Below, piece after piece: positions 17,225 to 26,233 of a stretch of DNA of 64,000 nt. Source of the DNA: JAQIBY01 sp963676165 (lineage in GTDB: Bacteria > Bacteroidota > Bacteroidia > Bacteroidales > ML635J-15); contig OY781043.1 of the NCBI GenBank assembly GCA_963676165.1, positions 1,054,001 through 1,118,000 of the forward strand, written 5' to 3'. The translations under genes and the position numbers were made by a program. How positions within the stretch are numbered: the first letter of the stretch is position 1; the number at the start of each line of letters is the position of its first letter. A model generated the notes under the pieces. The model was not told the origin of the DNA. It made no database searches and saw only the letters and a list, made by a program, of their open reading frames with translations.

Positions 17225-17710
17225 ATGACTTTAAAACGATTAGATAAAAACGATTATAAAAAATTAATGGGCTCGACTGATTCAGAGATTAATCAGAATC
17301 ATTTGACACTTCGTTTCATAGACTTCGATTTTGCCCCTGATTTGATAACCAAAAAACTTGGATTAGAGCCTTTATCGACAGGACAAAAGGGAGATGAATA
17401 TTTTATTGGACCACAAAAAGATATTCCAAGAATTAGGGAGTGTAGTCATTGGGATTATGAATGGAAAATAAAAACAAATGATTTTATTGGTGATTTGATT
17501 GATAAGTTTTTTAATGTGATTATTATTCCCAGATTGAAATCTATAAAAGATATTGGGCTAAATTGCAAAACGACAAGATTTTTAATCGTCCAATATTATT
17601 ACACAGGACACAATCCTGGATATGGATTTGAAAAGGAGCAAATAAAGATTTTGGCTGATATAAATGCTGAGATTGATATGGATATTTATTGTTTATGTGA
17701 TGATGAATAA
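17225..17710 (+). CDS. DUF4279-type protein, cassette-like unit 3
   Basis: 161 residues, no signal peptide. The pattern LTLRFIDFDFAPDLITKKLGLEP...GQKGDEY...W.YEW, then a central helix ending in LKSIKDIGLN and a closing ILADINAEIDMDIYCL, fits the DUF4279 family: small proteins of unknown function, often seen in mobile regions and next to polymorphic toxin or immunity genes. No enzyme motif. It is bracketed by GTTAGGGGTCAGCG (17184-17197) and a near reverse complement ending at CCGCTAAC (17721-17728). Confidence 0.7.
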   Translation: MTLKRLDKNDYKKLMGSTDSEINQNHLTLRFIDFDFAPDLITKKLGLEPLSTGQKGDEYFIGPQKDIPRIRECSHWDYEWKIKTNDFIGDLIDKFFNVIIIPRLKSIKDIGLNCKTTRFLIVQYYYTGHNPGYGFEKEQIKILADINAEIDMDIYCLCDDE

Positions 17711-17713
17711 AAG

Positions 17714-17748
17714 CGCCGAACCGCTAACACACAATATAAAACAGTTAG
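17714..17748 (+). repeat. remnant of attC-like spacer 3
   Basis: CGCCGAACCGCTAAC (17714-17728) closes unit 3. A short CTAAC...GTTAG hairpin follows (17724-17748) instead of the longer palindrome of spacers 1 and 2, so this site looks truncated at the end of the array. Confidence 0.35.
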
Positions 17749-17834
17749 CTTTCATTGAGAGAGGCGATACTGCAATTTGATACATTATCGAAACAGGAAA
17801 TGATTGTTTGTCTTTGGAGTTGAAAATTATAAAT

Positions 17835-18209
17835 ATGACAAAAGAAACTGCAATTAAGTTATTTCAAGACCAAAGAGTTCGTGTAGAATGGAATAGCGGC
17901 CAAGAAAAATGGTATTTTTCGATTGTTGATGTGATTGCTGTTTTAACGAAAAGTGTTAATCCTTAAGCATATTGGAGAAAATTAAAAGAAAGGCTTAAAA
18001 AAGAAGGAAATGAAACCGTGACGAATTGTCACGGTTTGAAAATGAAAGCAGCAGATGGTAAGATGAGAATGACAGATGTTGCTGATACAGAACAATTATT
18101 GCGATTAATTCAATCAATTCCATCGCCTAATGCAGAGCCGTTTAAAGTATGGTTGGCAAAAGTTGGCTATGAAAGAATCGATAAAAATAATCCAACTTAT
18201 GAATATTGA
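17835..18209 (+). pseudogene. broken BRO-N/DinD-like gene
   Basis: The frame from ATG 17835 reads MTKETAIKLFQDQRVRVEWN and continues with KWYFSIVDVIAVLT, the start of a BRO-N domain of the DinD-like group, then meets a TAA at 17964-17966 (codon 44). The same frame continues with AYWRKLKERLKKEGNE and MTDVADTEQLLRLIQSIPSP, which are the following parts of the same domain, and ends with a stop at 18207 after VGYERIDKNNPTYEY. Intact relatives usually run well beyond this point. So the copy carries one nonsense codon and has lost its 3' part. BRO-N proteins are DNA-binding and common in phages and mobile elements. Confidence 0.8.
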
Positions 18210-18230
18210 GTGATGCATTCTCTGCAACAA

Positions 18231-18262
18231 AAAAAACGACCAACCTTACGGTTAGTCGTTTT
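18231..18262 (-). terminator. terminator of the acyl-CoA dehydrogenase gene
   Basis: On the minus strand AACGACTAACC-GTAA-GGTTGGTCGTT, an 11-bp stem with one mismatch, is followed by a T run, 26 bases after the stop. Confidence 0.85.
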
Positions 18263-18287
18263 CAGTATTGTGAAAGTGAGTGTTGAT

Positions 18288-20012
18288 TTACAACTCACAT
18301 TTGTATTCAGTAATAGCTTCAGAATCAATCGCATAAATATGTTTTTCGTGTTCTGAAACTTTTGAGCTTGCATAGCGCAAGAAAATACGAGCTTGTTTTT
18401 CGTAGGAGTCATCACGCTTAGCATCGCGGATAAGCAAGTAAGTCATAATGATATAACCTGCCATTTCGACCAAACGTCTTGCATGGAAATCTATGAAGTC
18501 GTTATTGTCTTCAATTTTATCATTTTCTTGACCTACCCATTCTGCAGCTGCTTTGTACGATTCTGTCAGAGTTTTTAGCTCATCAAGCATTGGGCGGAAA
18601 GTTTCTGGATATTCTTCAGAAGCATAAGCCTCAATTTGATTCAAGAATTGTCCGGTACTCACACCACGAATTGCGGCAACAACCTGAAGCTGTGACGTTC
18701 CTTCGTAAATGTTGGTGATTCTTGCATCACGGTAAAGGCGCTCAATTGGGAAATCTTTCATGTATCCTGCACCACCATGAATTTGCAATGAATCGTAAGC
18801 CACTTCGTTACAGAATTCACTTCCAAACAATTTTGCCAATGGAGTAAAAACGTCAGCTAAACGAGTGTATGCTTTATGTTCTTTGCGTTCATCTGCTTCC
18901 AGTTTACGTTCTGTACTTAAGTGAGTGTATGATTTGTACACGTCAACAAAGCGAGTAGTTTCGTAAAGTAAGCTGCGGATTGCTTTTGTTTTAGCATCCA
19001 TATTTGCCAGCAATTCATAAATCGGAGCGAACTCTTGAATCGCTTGTCCAAACTGCATGCGTTCAGATGCGTATTTTTTGCCTTCGCGCAATGCTGCTTC
19101 AGCCAAACCTACTGATTGAGCTGCAACACCAAGGCGAGCACCATTCATTAAGGACATGACATATTTTATCAATCCTAAACGGCGATTCCCAACAAGTTTT
19201 GCAGGTGCATTTGTGAATACCAATTCGCAAGTTGGTGAACCTTTGATTCCCAATTTGTTTTCGATACGACGAACGATAACAGCATCGTCAGCTTTGTCAT
19301 ATACAAAGAGGCTCAATCCGCGACCATCATGCGTACCTTCTTCGGAGCGAGCAAGCACGAGTGAAATATCAGCATCACCGTTTGTGATAAAGCGTTTCAC
19401 TCCGTTAAGATACCATTGGTCTTCTTCTTCGTTGTATGATGCTTTGAGCATAACAGCCTGAAGGTCAGATCCAGCATCAGGTTCGGTGAGATCCATTGCT
19501 GCAGTTGCTCCTGCATTAAAACGAGGTAGAAATTCTTGTTTGATTTCTGCGTCTGCAAATTCATTGATTGTTTCAGCACAATCCTGAAGTCCCCAAATGT
19601 TTGCAAATCCAGCGTCGGCACGAGATACAATCTCAGCTGCCATCACGTAAGGCACCATTGAAAAGTTCAATCCGTCGTATTTGCGAGGTAAGGACATACC
19701 TACAACGCCAGCTTGAGTGAGCTTTTCGTGGTTTTCCTGAGTTCCTTTGGCATAAAACACGCGTCCATCTTTATGAAGAGCGCCTTCTTTGTCAACATCT
19801 TCAGCATTTTCAGCAAGTACATCACCACTAATTTCTCCAATAATTTCCAATACTTTTTCGTAGGAATCCATTGCATCTTCGAAATCAGCAGGTGCATAAT
19901 CATACTTGTCAGCTTCTGCGTAATCGTTTTCTTTGAGGGCAACTATCTTTTGCATCAAAGGATGCGTAAGATGAAATTTTAGGTCTTTATTATCTGTAAA
20001 AAAGTTAGCCAT
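18288..20012 (-). CDS. acyl-CoA dehydrogenase family protein
   Basis: 574 residues, the long form with an extra C-terminal domain. FAD-dependent alpha,beta-dehydrogenation of an acyl-CoA, passing electrons to ETF. Seen are MDLTEPDAGSDL and FITNGD (FAD and substrate loops, about residues 175-215), RMQFGQAIQEF, a conserved QIHGGAGYMKDFPIERLYRDARITNIYEGTS split over the catalytic region (about 410-445) and a helical extension to the end. YEGTS contains the Glu that serves as base in most family members. It lies 31 bases downstream of the ETF alpha gene in one operon. Substrate chain length cannot be told. Confidence 0.93.
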   Translation of the reverse strand: MANFFTDNKDLKFHLTHPLMQKIVALKENDYAEADKYDYAPADFEDAMDSYEKVLEIIGEISGDVLAENAEDVDKEGALHKDGRVFYAKGTQENHEKLTQAGVVGMSLPRKYDGLNFSMVPYVMAAEIVSRADAGFANIWGLQDCAETINEFADAEIKQEFLPRFNAGATAAMDLTEPDAGSDLQAVMLKASYNEEEDQWYLNGVKRFITNGDADISLVLARSEEGTHDGRGLSLFVYDKADDAVIVRRIENKLGIKGSPTCELVFTNAPAKLVGNRRLGLIKYVMSLMNGARLGVAAQSVGLAEAALREGKKYASERMQFGQAIQEFAPIYELLANMDAKTKAIRSLLYETTRFVDVYKSYTHLSTERKLEADERKEHKAYTRLADVFTPLAKLFGSEFCNEVAYDSLQIHGGAGYMKDFPIERLYRDARITNIYEGTSQLQVVAAIRGVSTGQFLNQIEAYASEEYPETFRPMLDELKTLTESYKAAAEWVGQENDKIEDNNDFIDFHARRLVEMAGYIIMTYLLIRDAKRDDSYEKQARIFLRYASSKVSEHEKHIYAIDSEAITEYKCEL

Positions 20013-20043
20013 TTTTCTAAATTTAAGTTTAACGATGTATCAC

Positions 20044-21066
20044 TTATTTTGTGTTGCTGTGATACGCTTCGATCATTTTTGGAATAATATCACCCAAGTC
20101 TCCGGTAATGACATAATCTGCAATTGTATTAATTGGAGCTTCCGGGTCATTATTGATAGAAATAATCATTGCTGATTCTTTCATTCCTGCAGTGTGTTGA
20201 ATTTGTCCAGAAATACCACAAGCGATATAAAGTTTCGGACGGACAGTAATACCAGTTTGTCCAACTTGTCTTTCGTGAGGAGCAAATCCTGCATCGACAG
20301 CAGCACGGGAAGCACCAACTTCACCACCCAATACATGTGCTAAATCGTGTAGGAGTTCAAAGTTTGCTTTTGAGCCAACTCCGTATCCACCAGCCACAAT
20401 AATAGGTGCGTTTTTAATGTTGATATCGCTTTCTTCAATGTGACGTTCAATGATGCTAACGATGAAATCTTCATCTTTCAGCCATTTTGAAATGTCAATA
20501 TCGTGTCTTTCGCCTTTGTATGCAGTGTCAACAATTTTTTGTTTCATTACACCTTCACGAACGGTAGCCATTTGTGGACGGTGGTCAGGATTAATAATTG
20601 TTGCAATAATGTTTCCTCCAAATGCAGGACGAATTTGATACAATAATTGATCGTATTGAGTGTCAGATTTTTTGTCGTAATGATCTCCGATAACAAGTTC
20701 GGTACAATCAGCAGTTAGTCCGCTTGTTAATGCGCTGGAAACACGTGGCCCTAAATCGCGACCTGCAGTGGTAGCACCAAGCAAAGCGATTTGAGGTTTT
20801 TCTTCTTTAAACAATTCAACTGCTATGCGAGTGAATGGCAATGTAAGATAATGTTTCAAGCGTTTGTCGTCAGCAACCCAAACGTGATCCACACCGTAAG
20901 GGAAAATTTGTTGCTCTATGCCTTTCAAATCATGTCCGATTACGAGGGCTTCGAGTTGTACATTTAGTTCGTTGGCAAGTTGTCTCCCTTTGGTCATAAG
21001 CTCAAGAGAAACATCAGCAACCTTACCTTGTTCCGTTAATTCGGTAATGACAAATATATTGTTCAT
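20044..21066 (-). CDS. etfA: electron transfer flavoprotein subunit alpha
   Basis: 340 residues. The C-terminal FAD-binding domain shows the signature VGQTGITVRPKLYIACGISGQIQHTAGM (split here as VGQTGITVRP and ACGISGQIQHTAGM, about residues 265-295) and GGYGVGSKANFELL. The N-terminal domain has TTAGRDLGPRVSSALTSGL. With the beta subunit it carries electrons from the acyl-CoA dehydrogenase to the quinone pool or another acceptor. It is 12 bases downstream of etfB. Confidence 0.95.
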   Translation of the reverse strand: MNNIFVITELTEQGKVADVSLELMTKGRQLANELNVQLEALVIGHDLKGIEQQIFPYGVDHVWVADDKRLKHYLTLPFTRIAVELFKEEKPQIALLGATTAGRDLGPRVSSALTSGLTADCTELVIGDHYDKKSDTQYDQLLYQIRPAFGGNIIATIINPDHRPQMATVREGVMKQKIVDTAYKGERHDIDISKWLKDEDFIVSIIERHIEESDINIKNAPIIVAGGYGVGSKANFELLHDLAHVLGGEVGASRAAVDAGFAPHERQVGQTGITVRPKLYIACGISGQIQHTAGMKESAMIISINNDPEAPINTIADYVITGDLGDIIPKMIEAYHSNTK

Positions 21067-21078
21067 AATTTTTCGATT

Positions 21079-21948
21079 TTAGCCAATGGTGTGATTTTTA
21101 ATTAGTTCTGCCATGAGTTCGTTCATTTCTTGCTCACTGTCTCCGAGACGTTTGGCTTCTTTCGCTGTGAAAACAACATTTTCAATCTTTTTCACTTTTG
21201 TAGGGCTACCGGAAAGACCAAGTAAGTCGGTGTTTGCCTCTGCATCTTTTACAGACCATTCTTTGATGATAAGATGTGGTTTGTCAAGTAATAATGCTTC
21301 GTAGTCTCTGTTTTCATTTTGTAATTCTGAAATGGTTCTGGCATGTTTGTACTTCATTGTCAATTTTGCATGACGAGTACGGCATTCAGGAGCAGAACTT
21401 GTTACTGTAATGACAGCAGGCATAGGTGATTTCACAACTTCAACACCATTTTCCAGGCGGCGTTTGATTTCAATTGCCTTGTCTGTAAGTGAAATGATTT
21501 CTTCAGTGTAAGTGATTTGTGGCCAATTCAGCTTTTCAGCTACCTGAGGACCAACTTGAGCAGTATCTCCATCAATCGCTTGACGACCGGCAATAATCAT
21601 ATCAGGATTGATTTTTTTAATTGCCTGAGAAATGGCATAAGATGTTGCCAGGGTATCTGAACCTGCAAATGCGCGGTCAGTAAGCAAAATGCCTTCATCA
21701 GCTCCGCGAAACATCGCTTCACGAATAATTTCTGCTGCACGTGGAGGACCCATGGTAAGCAAGCAGACGTTAGCATTATAATTTTCTTTTATTCTCAGCG
21801 CTTGTTCCAGTGCATTCAGATCTTCGGGATTGAAAATTGCTGGAAGTGCACCACGGTTGACAGTGCCATCAGCTTTCATCGCATCTTTCCCAACATTCCG
21901 TGTGTCCGGAACTTGTTTGGCTAATACAACAATGTTCAATTTTTTCAT
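21079..21948 (-). CDS. etfB: electron transfer flavoprotein subunit beta
   Basis: 289 residues, first gene of the operon etfB-etfA-acyl-CoA dehydrogenase. MKKLNIVVLAKQVPDTR is the typical start; FNPEDLNALEQALRIKE, TDRAFAGSDTLATSYA and AGRQAIDGDTAQVGPQ with ENG(V)E...P(A)VITV are family signatures, and the AMP-binding loop lies in the last. Length is slightly above the usual 255-265 because of the C-terminal tail. No sharp promoter box was found upstream. Confidence 0.95.
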   Translation of the reverse strand: MKKLNIVVLAKQVPDTRNVGKDAMKADGTVNRGALPAIFNPEDLNALEQALRIKENYNANVCLLTMGPPRAAEIIREAMFRGADEGILLTDRAFAGSDTLATSYAISQAIKKINPDMIIAGRQAIDGDTAQVGPQVAEKLNWPQITYTEEIISLTDKAIEIKRRLENGVEVVKSPMPAVITVTSSAPECRTRHAKLTMKYKHARTISELQNENRDYEALLLDKPHLIIKEWSVKDAEANTDLLGLSGSPTKVKKIENVVFTAKEAKRLGDSEQEMNELMAELIKNHTIG

Positions 21949-22090
21949 AATTATAGTTTACTGCAATTTGAGATGCGAAAATAATAAAAAACTGGCTTAT
22001 ATCATGAATTCTTTTGTTTTGATACAAGAAGTTATCCCGCTAAGATAAAATGCTTTTCCAGAGATATGTGATATATGTCAGGTTTAAATG

Positions 22091-22114
22091 AAAAAGCAGG
22101 GCGTTACCCTGCTT
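22091..22114 (-). terminator. terminator of the superoxide dismutase gene
   Basis: GCAGGG-TAACG-CCCTGC followed by TTTTT on the minus strand, 25 bases beyond the stop at 22139. Confidence 0.9.
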
Positions 22115-22138
22115 TCCAATTTCTATGCAAATTCGATT

Positions 22139-22711
22139 TTAAAATCTTTCATTCACGGCATCCCAATTGATAAGCTTCCAGAAAGCTTCAATATAATCAG
22201 GGCGTTTGTTTTGTTGGTCGAGGTAATAAGCATGCTCCCAAACATCACATGTAAGTAAAGGTGTAAGTCCGTCGGTTAGCGGACAGCCAGCATTGCTAGT
22301 TTGAACAATATCGAGCTTTCCCTCTTTAGTTTTTACTAACCATGCCCAGCCACTACCAAAGAGTGTTGCTGCACTGTTGGAGAATGCTTCTTTAAACGCA
22401 TCAAATGATCCCCATTTTTCATTAATCGCTTCTGCGATTTTTCCTTCTGGATTTCCTCCTCCGTTCGGTTTCAAGCTTCCCCAATAGAAAGTATGATTCC
22501 ATGTTTGAGCTGCATTGTTGAAAATCCCACCTGATGATTTTATGATAATATCAACCAAGTCCATAGTTGCAAACTCAGTGCCTTCAATACCAGCATTCAG
22601 TTTGTTCACATATCCTTGATGGTGTTTTGTGTAGTGAAATTCAACGGTTTGTTTTGAAATGTGTGGTTCCAACGCATCCATAGCGTATGGTAATTCTGGT
22701 AATTTAATCAT
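22139..22711 (-). CDS. sodB: Fe-type superoxide dismutase
   Basis: 190 residues from ATG 22711 (MIKLPELPYAMDALEPHIS); an in-frame start at 22735 adds eight residues but the family begins here. Disproportionates superoxide in the cytoplasm. Metal ligands appear in YTKHHQGYVNKLN (His), AAQTWNHTFYW (His) and DVWEHAYYLDQQNKRPDYI (Asp, His). The AAQTWNH...GSGWAWL pattern favours iron, or cambialistic use, over manganese. Monocistronic with its own terminator, upstream of the etf operon. Confidence 0.95.
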   Translation of the reverse strand: MIKLPELPYAMDALEPHISKQTVEFHYTKHHQGYVNKLNAGIEGTEFATMDLVDIIIKSSGGIFNNAAQTWNHTFYWGSLKPNGGGNPEGKIAEAINEKWGSFDAFKEAFSNSAATLFGSGWAWLVKTKEGKLDIVQTSNAGCPLTDGLTPLLTCDVWEHAYYLDQQNKRPDYIEAFWKLINWDAVNERF

Positions 22712-22843
22712 TTTGTTTTCAATTTTTGGTTTCACTTATACAACAGGAAATATGGAGATTTGTTTTGTAAAAAGTGAGAAATTTGATTTTCTTTTGAGAT
22801 ATATCGAAGAGGTAGAATTCTAATTGAATCTACCTCTTCATTT

Positions 22844-25189
22844 TTACATGTTTGTATTTTTCGTATTGATGATAATTTGTTTGTTTTCAGACCCGTATTG
22901 ACCGTTACATACAACAGTATAAATGCCAGAAGACCATTGTGATACATCAAGCCTGCAGAAGTCTTCATTTGTATCCTTCAAAAGAATAAGCTTCCCACTC
23001 ATATCATATATAGAAATTCTGCTTAATCCTTTCATTTCAATACGAAGATTGTCTTTGGCAGGATTCGGGTAAATGGATAATTCCGTTATCTTATTATCCG
23101 CCAATGCATCGACTATGATTTGTACGCAAGCGCTGGTGTCAACACAATCACTCTGTGTCAGTATGACTGCATAATTACCGCTGCTTGTCGGAGTGAAATC
23201 AATGTCTACTGCTCCAACCACAGGTGCGTAATTCTCATCACAATCCACCCACTGGTAATCAGAGATAAGATCGTTTGATGTAATGGTTCCGTCCAATACT
23301 GTCAGATTGGTGTTGATCTCAATCATATTGAGGTTGATCTCAATAATGGAATCGCATGTAAATGCAGAAGAAACGGTGTCCACATAAGTTCCGCTTTCAG
23401 TCCAGACATAATTGCCGGAAGGAGAAGTGTATGCTTCACAAGCGTCAAGATCCAGAGAAATATATTCGCTTGGGTGAATGTCCAGGTGAATAGTAATGAC
23501 TGAATCACACATGTTGATATTCGTTAATGTGTCGGTATAATCACCGCTTTCTGTCCAGGTGTAGTTTCCGGAAGGAGAAACATATTCGTCACAGGCTTGT
23601 GCGAAAATGTCAGTTTCTGAAATACCATGAATGGTCAGGTCAATGGTGAGAATACTATCGCAACCCATGCTGTTCGGGATGGTGTCCTGGTACATACCTG
23701 AAGCTCCCCATGTATAGTTTCCGGAAGGAGATATGTATTCTTCACATTCAGACACTTCAAGCATATGCATGGAGTGTGTATTAACCTGAATGATGGCACT
23801 GGTCGTACTGTCAACACCAGTCAGTGTGTCTCTAATTGTCAGTGTGATAACATAATCTCCGGCATTGAAATACGTATGTTCCGGGTTTTCTTCTGAACTG
23901 ATTTCACCGTCACCAAATGTCCATTCATATTTGTCTCCGTCAATGCTCAGGTTCTGAAACTGAACAATAGTTGAGTCACAGTTTGCAGTGATAAATTGTG
24001 TGAAGTCAGCAATTGGAAGAGATATTTTTTCAATGGTGTCTGAAATTACAACAGACCACAGACCATGAATATCTTTGAATTGACAATTCAGTGTATGCTC
24101 TCCTTTTGTTACCTGTGTCATATCAAGGCTTTCCATGATAAACAGTTCTGATGAACCTGTTGGAATTTCCACTTCAGTATGTTCCACGAAGTTTTCATCA
24201 AGCCAGTATCTCCACTGTGTCATTTCATTGTTCTCAGGTGCTATCGGAGTCTTAAAAAAGAATTCTGTCTGAATCACTGACCAATTGCTGTGACTGTCCA
24301 GAAACCGAATGCTGAATCGGTGCATACCTGTTTCCAGTATATTGCTAAATGCTGATAAGTCAAGTTGAAGAAATGTTTCTCCGGGATTAATATTTGCAGA
24401 AGTTCTGCTGTCAAAATCCTCATCAAACCAATATTCATAAGCCACAAGCTCATTGATGCCACTTTGACTTTCGCTTAGTTTATAGAAAAAATTAGAACTG
24501 ACGCTGGAGTATAATCCATTGGAATCAAGAAAGCGAATGTTGAAGATATGCATACCGGCATTCAGCTCAGAGCTTGAGATGCCTGTCAGTAAAGAAACAA
24601 CTTCACCCGACATCATGTTAGCGGAGGTTTTACTGTCAAAATCTTCATCAAACCAATACTCGTAGGATTGAATTTGATTTGGCAAGGTGAGTTCTTCACT
24701 TATTTTGTAAAAAAAATCCGATTGAATGACAGAAAATAGGCCATTGCTGTCCTTTGTCCTGAAGTTGAAGATGTGCATTCCGTTATTTAATTCGCTTGTT
24801 GAGATATCTGTGAGTAATGACAGGTTTTCACCCGGTGTCACATCAACAATGGTTTTGTTGGCAATGTCATCATCGAACCAGTATTCATAGGACTGAATCT
24901 GATTTGGTAGAGTGATCTCTTCGCTCATTTTAAAGAAGAAGTCGGACTGAATGGGAGAATACAAGCCATTCTCATCTTTCACCCGAAAGTTGAGAATGTG
25001 CATGCCTGAATTCAATCCGGTAGTTGGAATGTCCTGATTTATGCTTTCAGTCTGGACAGCACTGATGCTTTGAATGGTTTTTCCCACATAATCTGCATCA
25101 AACCAATATTCCAGACTGTTCAGATTGACTTGAGAAAAGCCAAAGTGAAAAGCATTTAGTAGAATGAATATAAATAATATTCGTTTCAT
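22844..25189 (-). CDS. T9SS-secreted repeat protein with PKD domain
   Basis: 781 residues from ATG 25189 (MKRILFIFILLNAFHFGFSQ signal peptide). Residues about 25-390 are four to five tandem units of roughly 80 residues, each starting near EYWFD(E/D)DF and ending FNFR.KDSNGL(F/Y)S...F(F/Y)K. Then a PKD domain (about 400-480: YEWTFGDGEISSEENPEHTYFNAGDY), three repeats built on C.EY.SPSGNYTW..SG.Y.DT...CDSI.TI.L.IH, a short Ig-like part, and a T9SS type A sorting domain (ISIYDMSGKLILLKDT, then SGIYTVV). It should be displayed on the cell surface. It starts one base after the stop of the beta-helix gene and is cotranscribed with it. Confidence 0.9.
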   Translation of the reverse strand: MKRILFIFILLNAFHFGFSQVNLNSLEYWFDADYVGKTIQSISAVQTESINQDIPTTGLNSGMHILNFRVKDENGLYSPIQSDFFFKMSEEITLPNQIQSYEYWFDDDIANKTIVDVTPGENLSLLTDISTSELNNGMHIFNFRTKDSNGLFSVIQSDFFYKISEELTLPNQIQSYEYWFDEDFDSKTSANMMSGEVVSLLTGISSSELNAGMHIFNIRFLDSNGLYSSVSSNFFYKLSESQSGINELVAYEYWFDEDFDSRTSANINPGETFLQLDLSAFSNILETGMHRFSIRFLDSHSNWSVIQTEFFFKTPIAPENNEMTQWRYWLDENFVEHTEVEIPTGSSELFIMESLDMTQVTKGEHTLNCQFKDIHGLWSVVISDTIEKISLPIADFTQFITANCDSTIVQFQNLSIDGDKYEWTFGDGEISSEENPEHTYFNAGDYVITLTIRDTLTGVDSTTSAIIQVNTHSMHMLEVSECEEYISPSGNYTWGASGMYQDTIPNSMGCDSILTIDLTIHGISETDIFAQACDEYVSPSGNYTWTESGDYTDTLTNINMCDSVITIHLDIHPSEYISLDLDACEAYTSPSGNYVWTESGTYVDTVSSAFTCDSIIEINLNMIEINTNLTVLDGTITSNDLISDYQWVDCDENYAPVVGAVDIDFTPTSSGNYAVILTQSDCVDTSACVQIIVDALADNKITELSIYPNPAKDNLRIEMKGLSRISIYDMSGKLILLKDTNEDFCRLDVSQWSSGIYTVVCNGQYGSENKQIIINTKNTNM

Positions 25190-25190
25190 A

Positions 25191-26210
25191 CTAGTTTTGT
25201 TGAGCACCAACTTGGAAATTCACGTTCAGATTTCCATCAGTGTCGGTAGATGAATCGACAGATTTTGTGATGATGTGTGGATTCATTGGGATTCCACCAT
25301 CTTTAAAAGGAAATAAGCCAAAATAAATTCCAATAGGGTATCCTGTTGTTCCAGGATAGGAAACCGGATCAACCAAATGATAATCTTGAGTAAAGTCAAA
25401 TGTATAATCAGTTTGGTTTATGAAAAGCGTTGAAATATCAACCGATTCGTAATTACTGTTTGTGATGAAACTTGCAGGAATAGAAGGAGAAAATGCAAAC
25501 AAACAATAATCAAGAGTAAAATTTGAGCATCCACTGAACATTTGTCCACTTGGCTTAATGAAAATACAATCTTTTACTGTTGTTCCATTTCCATCTCTTA
25601 TGACTCCATAATCAGTATAACTATATGGACCCCTAAGAAAAATACAATTAGAAATTTCAATGGAATTTGTGTATCTAATGTTATCTAGAAAGATGTTATT
25701 GCTAAACAATGAATTGTTGACATTTCTGAAAATACAGGTTGACATAAATACATTTTCAACGAGAGTCAGGTTTTGAGTGTAATTTGTTCCTCCATCAACA
25801 TTAAATTGGCTGTTAAAATAGCAGCGTTGTATGGTGGAGTTTGAAAATGGGTGGTTGGAGCTTACACTGACAGTACCAATAAAGTAAATGCCCTGAATGA
25901 AACTTCCAGCTGCATTTTCCGTGAATGAGAAATTTCCATTAATTTTTGTCTGATAGGTTGCTTGTGTTGAATCAGGGTTGTATCCGGCTCCCAGAATGGT
26001 CAATTGTTTTTCAATGTATCCCGGAGCGTCAAACACACCACCGGGGAGGTAAATGGTGTCTCCATTTTGAGCAGCTGTGTATGCATCAATAAAAGCTGTT
26101 TGTGATGCGAAAATTGAAGTTGTGCCATTGCTGTGCAAAGCAACTTGTTTCTGTGCAAATACAGAAACAGAAATGATTGTAACAATCAAGAGAAAAAATG
26201 TTCTTTTCAT
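25191..26210 (-). CDS. exported right-handed beta-helix protein
   Basis: 339 residues. MKRTFFLLIVTIISVSVFAQ is a signal peptide. The body (about 45-250) has the short repeating NNIFLDN, ISNCIFLR, VKDCIFIKPSG turns of a pectate-lyase-like right-handed beta-helix, preceded by GDTIYLPGGVF and a LTILGAGYN start. No catalytic residues could be assigned; it may bind or cleave polysaccharide, or be structural. No sorting domain is seen at its C-terminus. First gene of a two-gene operon with the repeat protein. Confidence 0.75.
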   Translation of the reverse strand: MKRTFFLLIVTIISVSVFAQKQVALHSNGTTSIFASQTAFIDAYTAAQNGDTIYLPGGVFDAPGYIEKQLTILGAGYNPDSTQATYQTKINGNFSFTENAAGSFIQGIYFIGTVSVSSNHPFSNSTIQRCYFNSQFNVDGGTNYTQNLTLVENVFMSTCIFRNVNNSLFSNNIFLDNIRYTNSIEISNCIFLRGPYSYTDYGVIRDGNGTTVKDCIFIKPSGQMFSGCSNFTLDYCLFAFSPSIPASFITNSNYESVDISTLFINQTDYTFDFTQDYHLVDPVSYPGTTGYPIGIYFGLFPFKDGGIPMNPHIITKSVDSSTDTDGNLNVNFQVGAQQN

Positions 26211-26233
26211 AATTGGTCCTAGTTAAATTGTTA

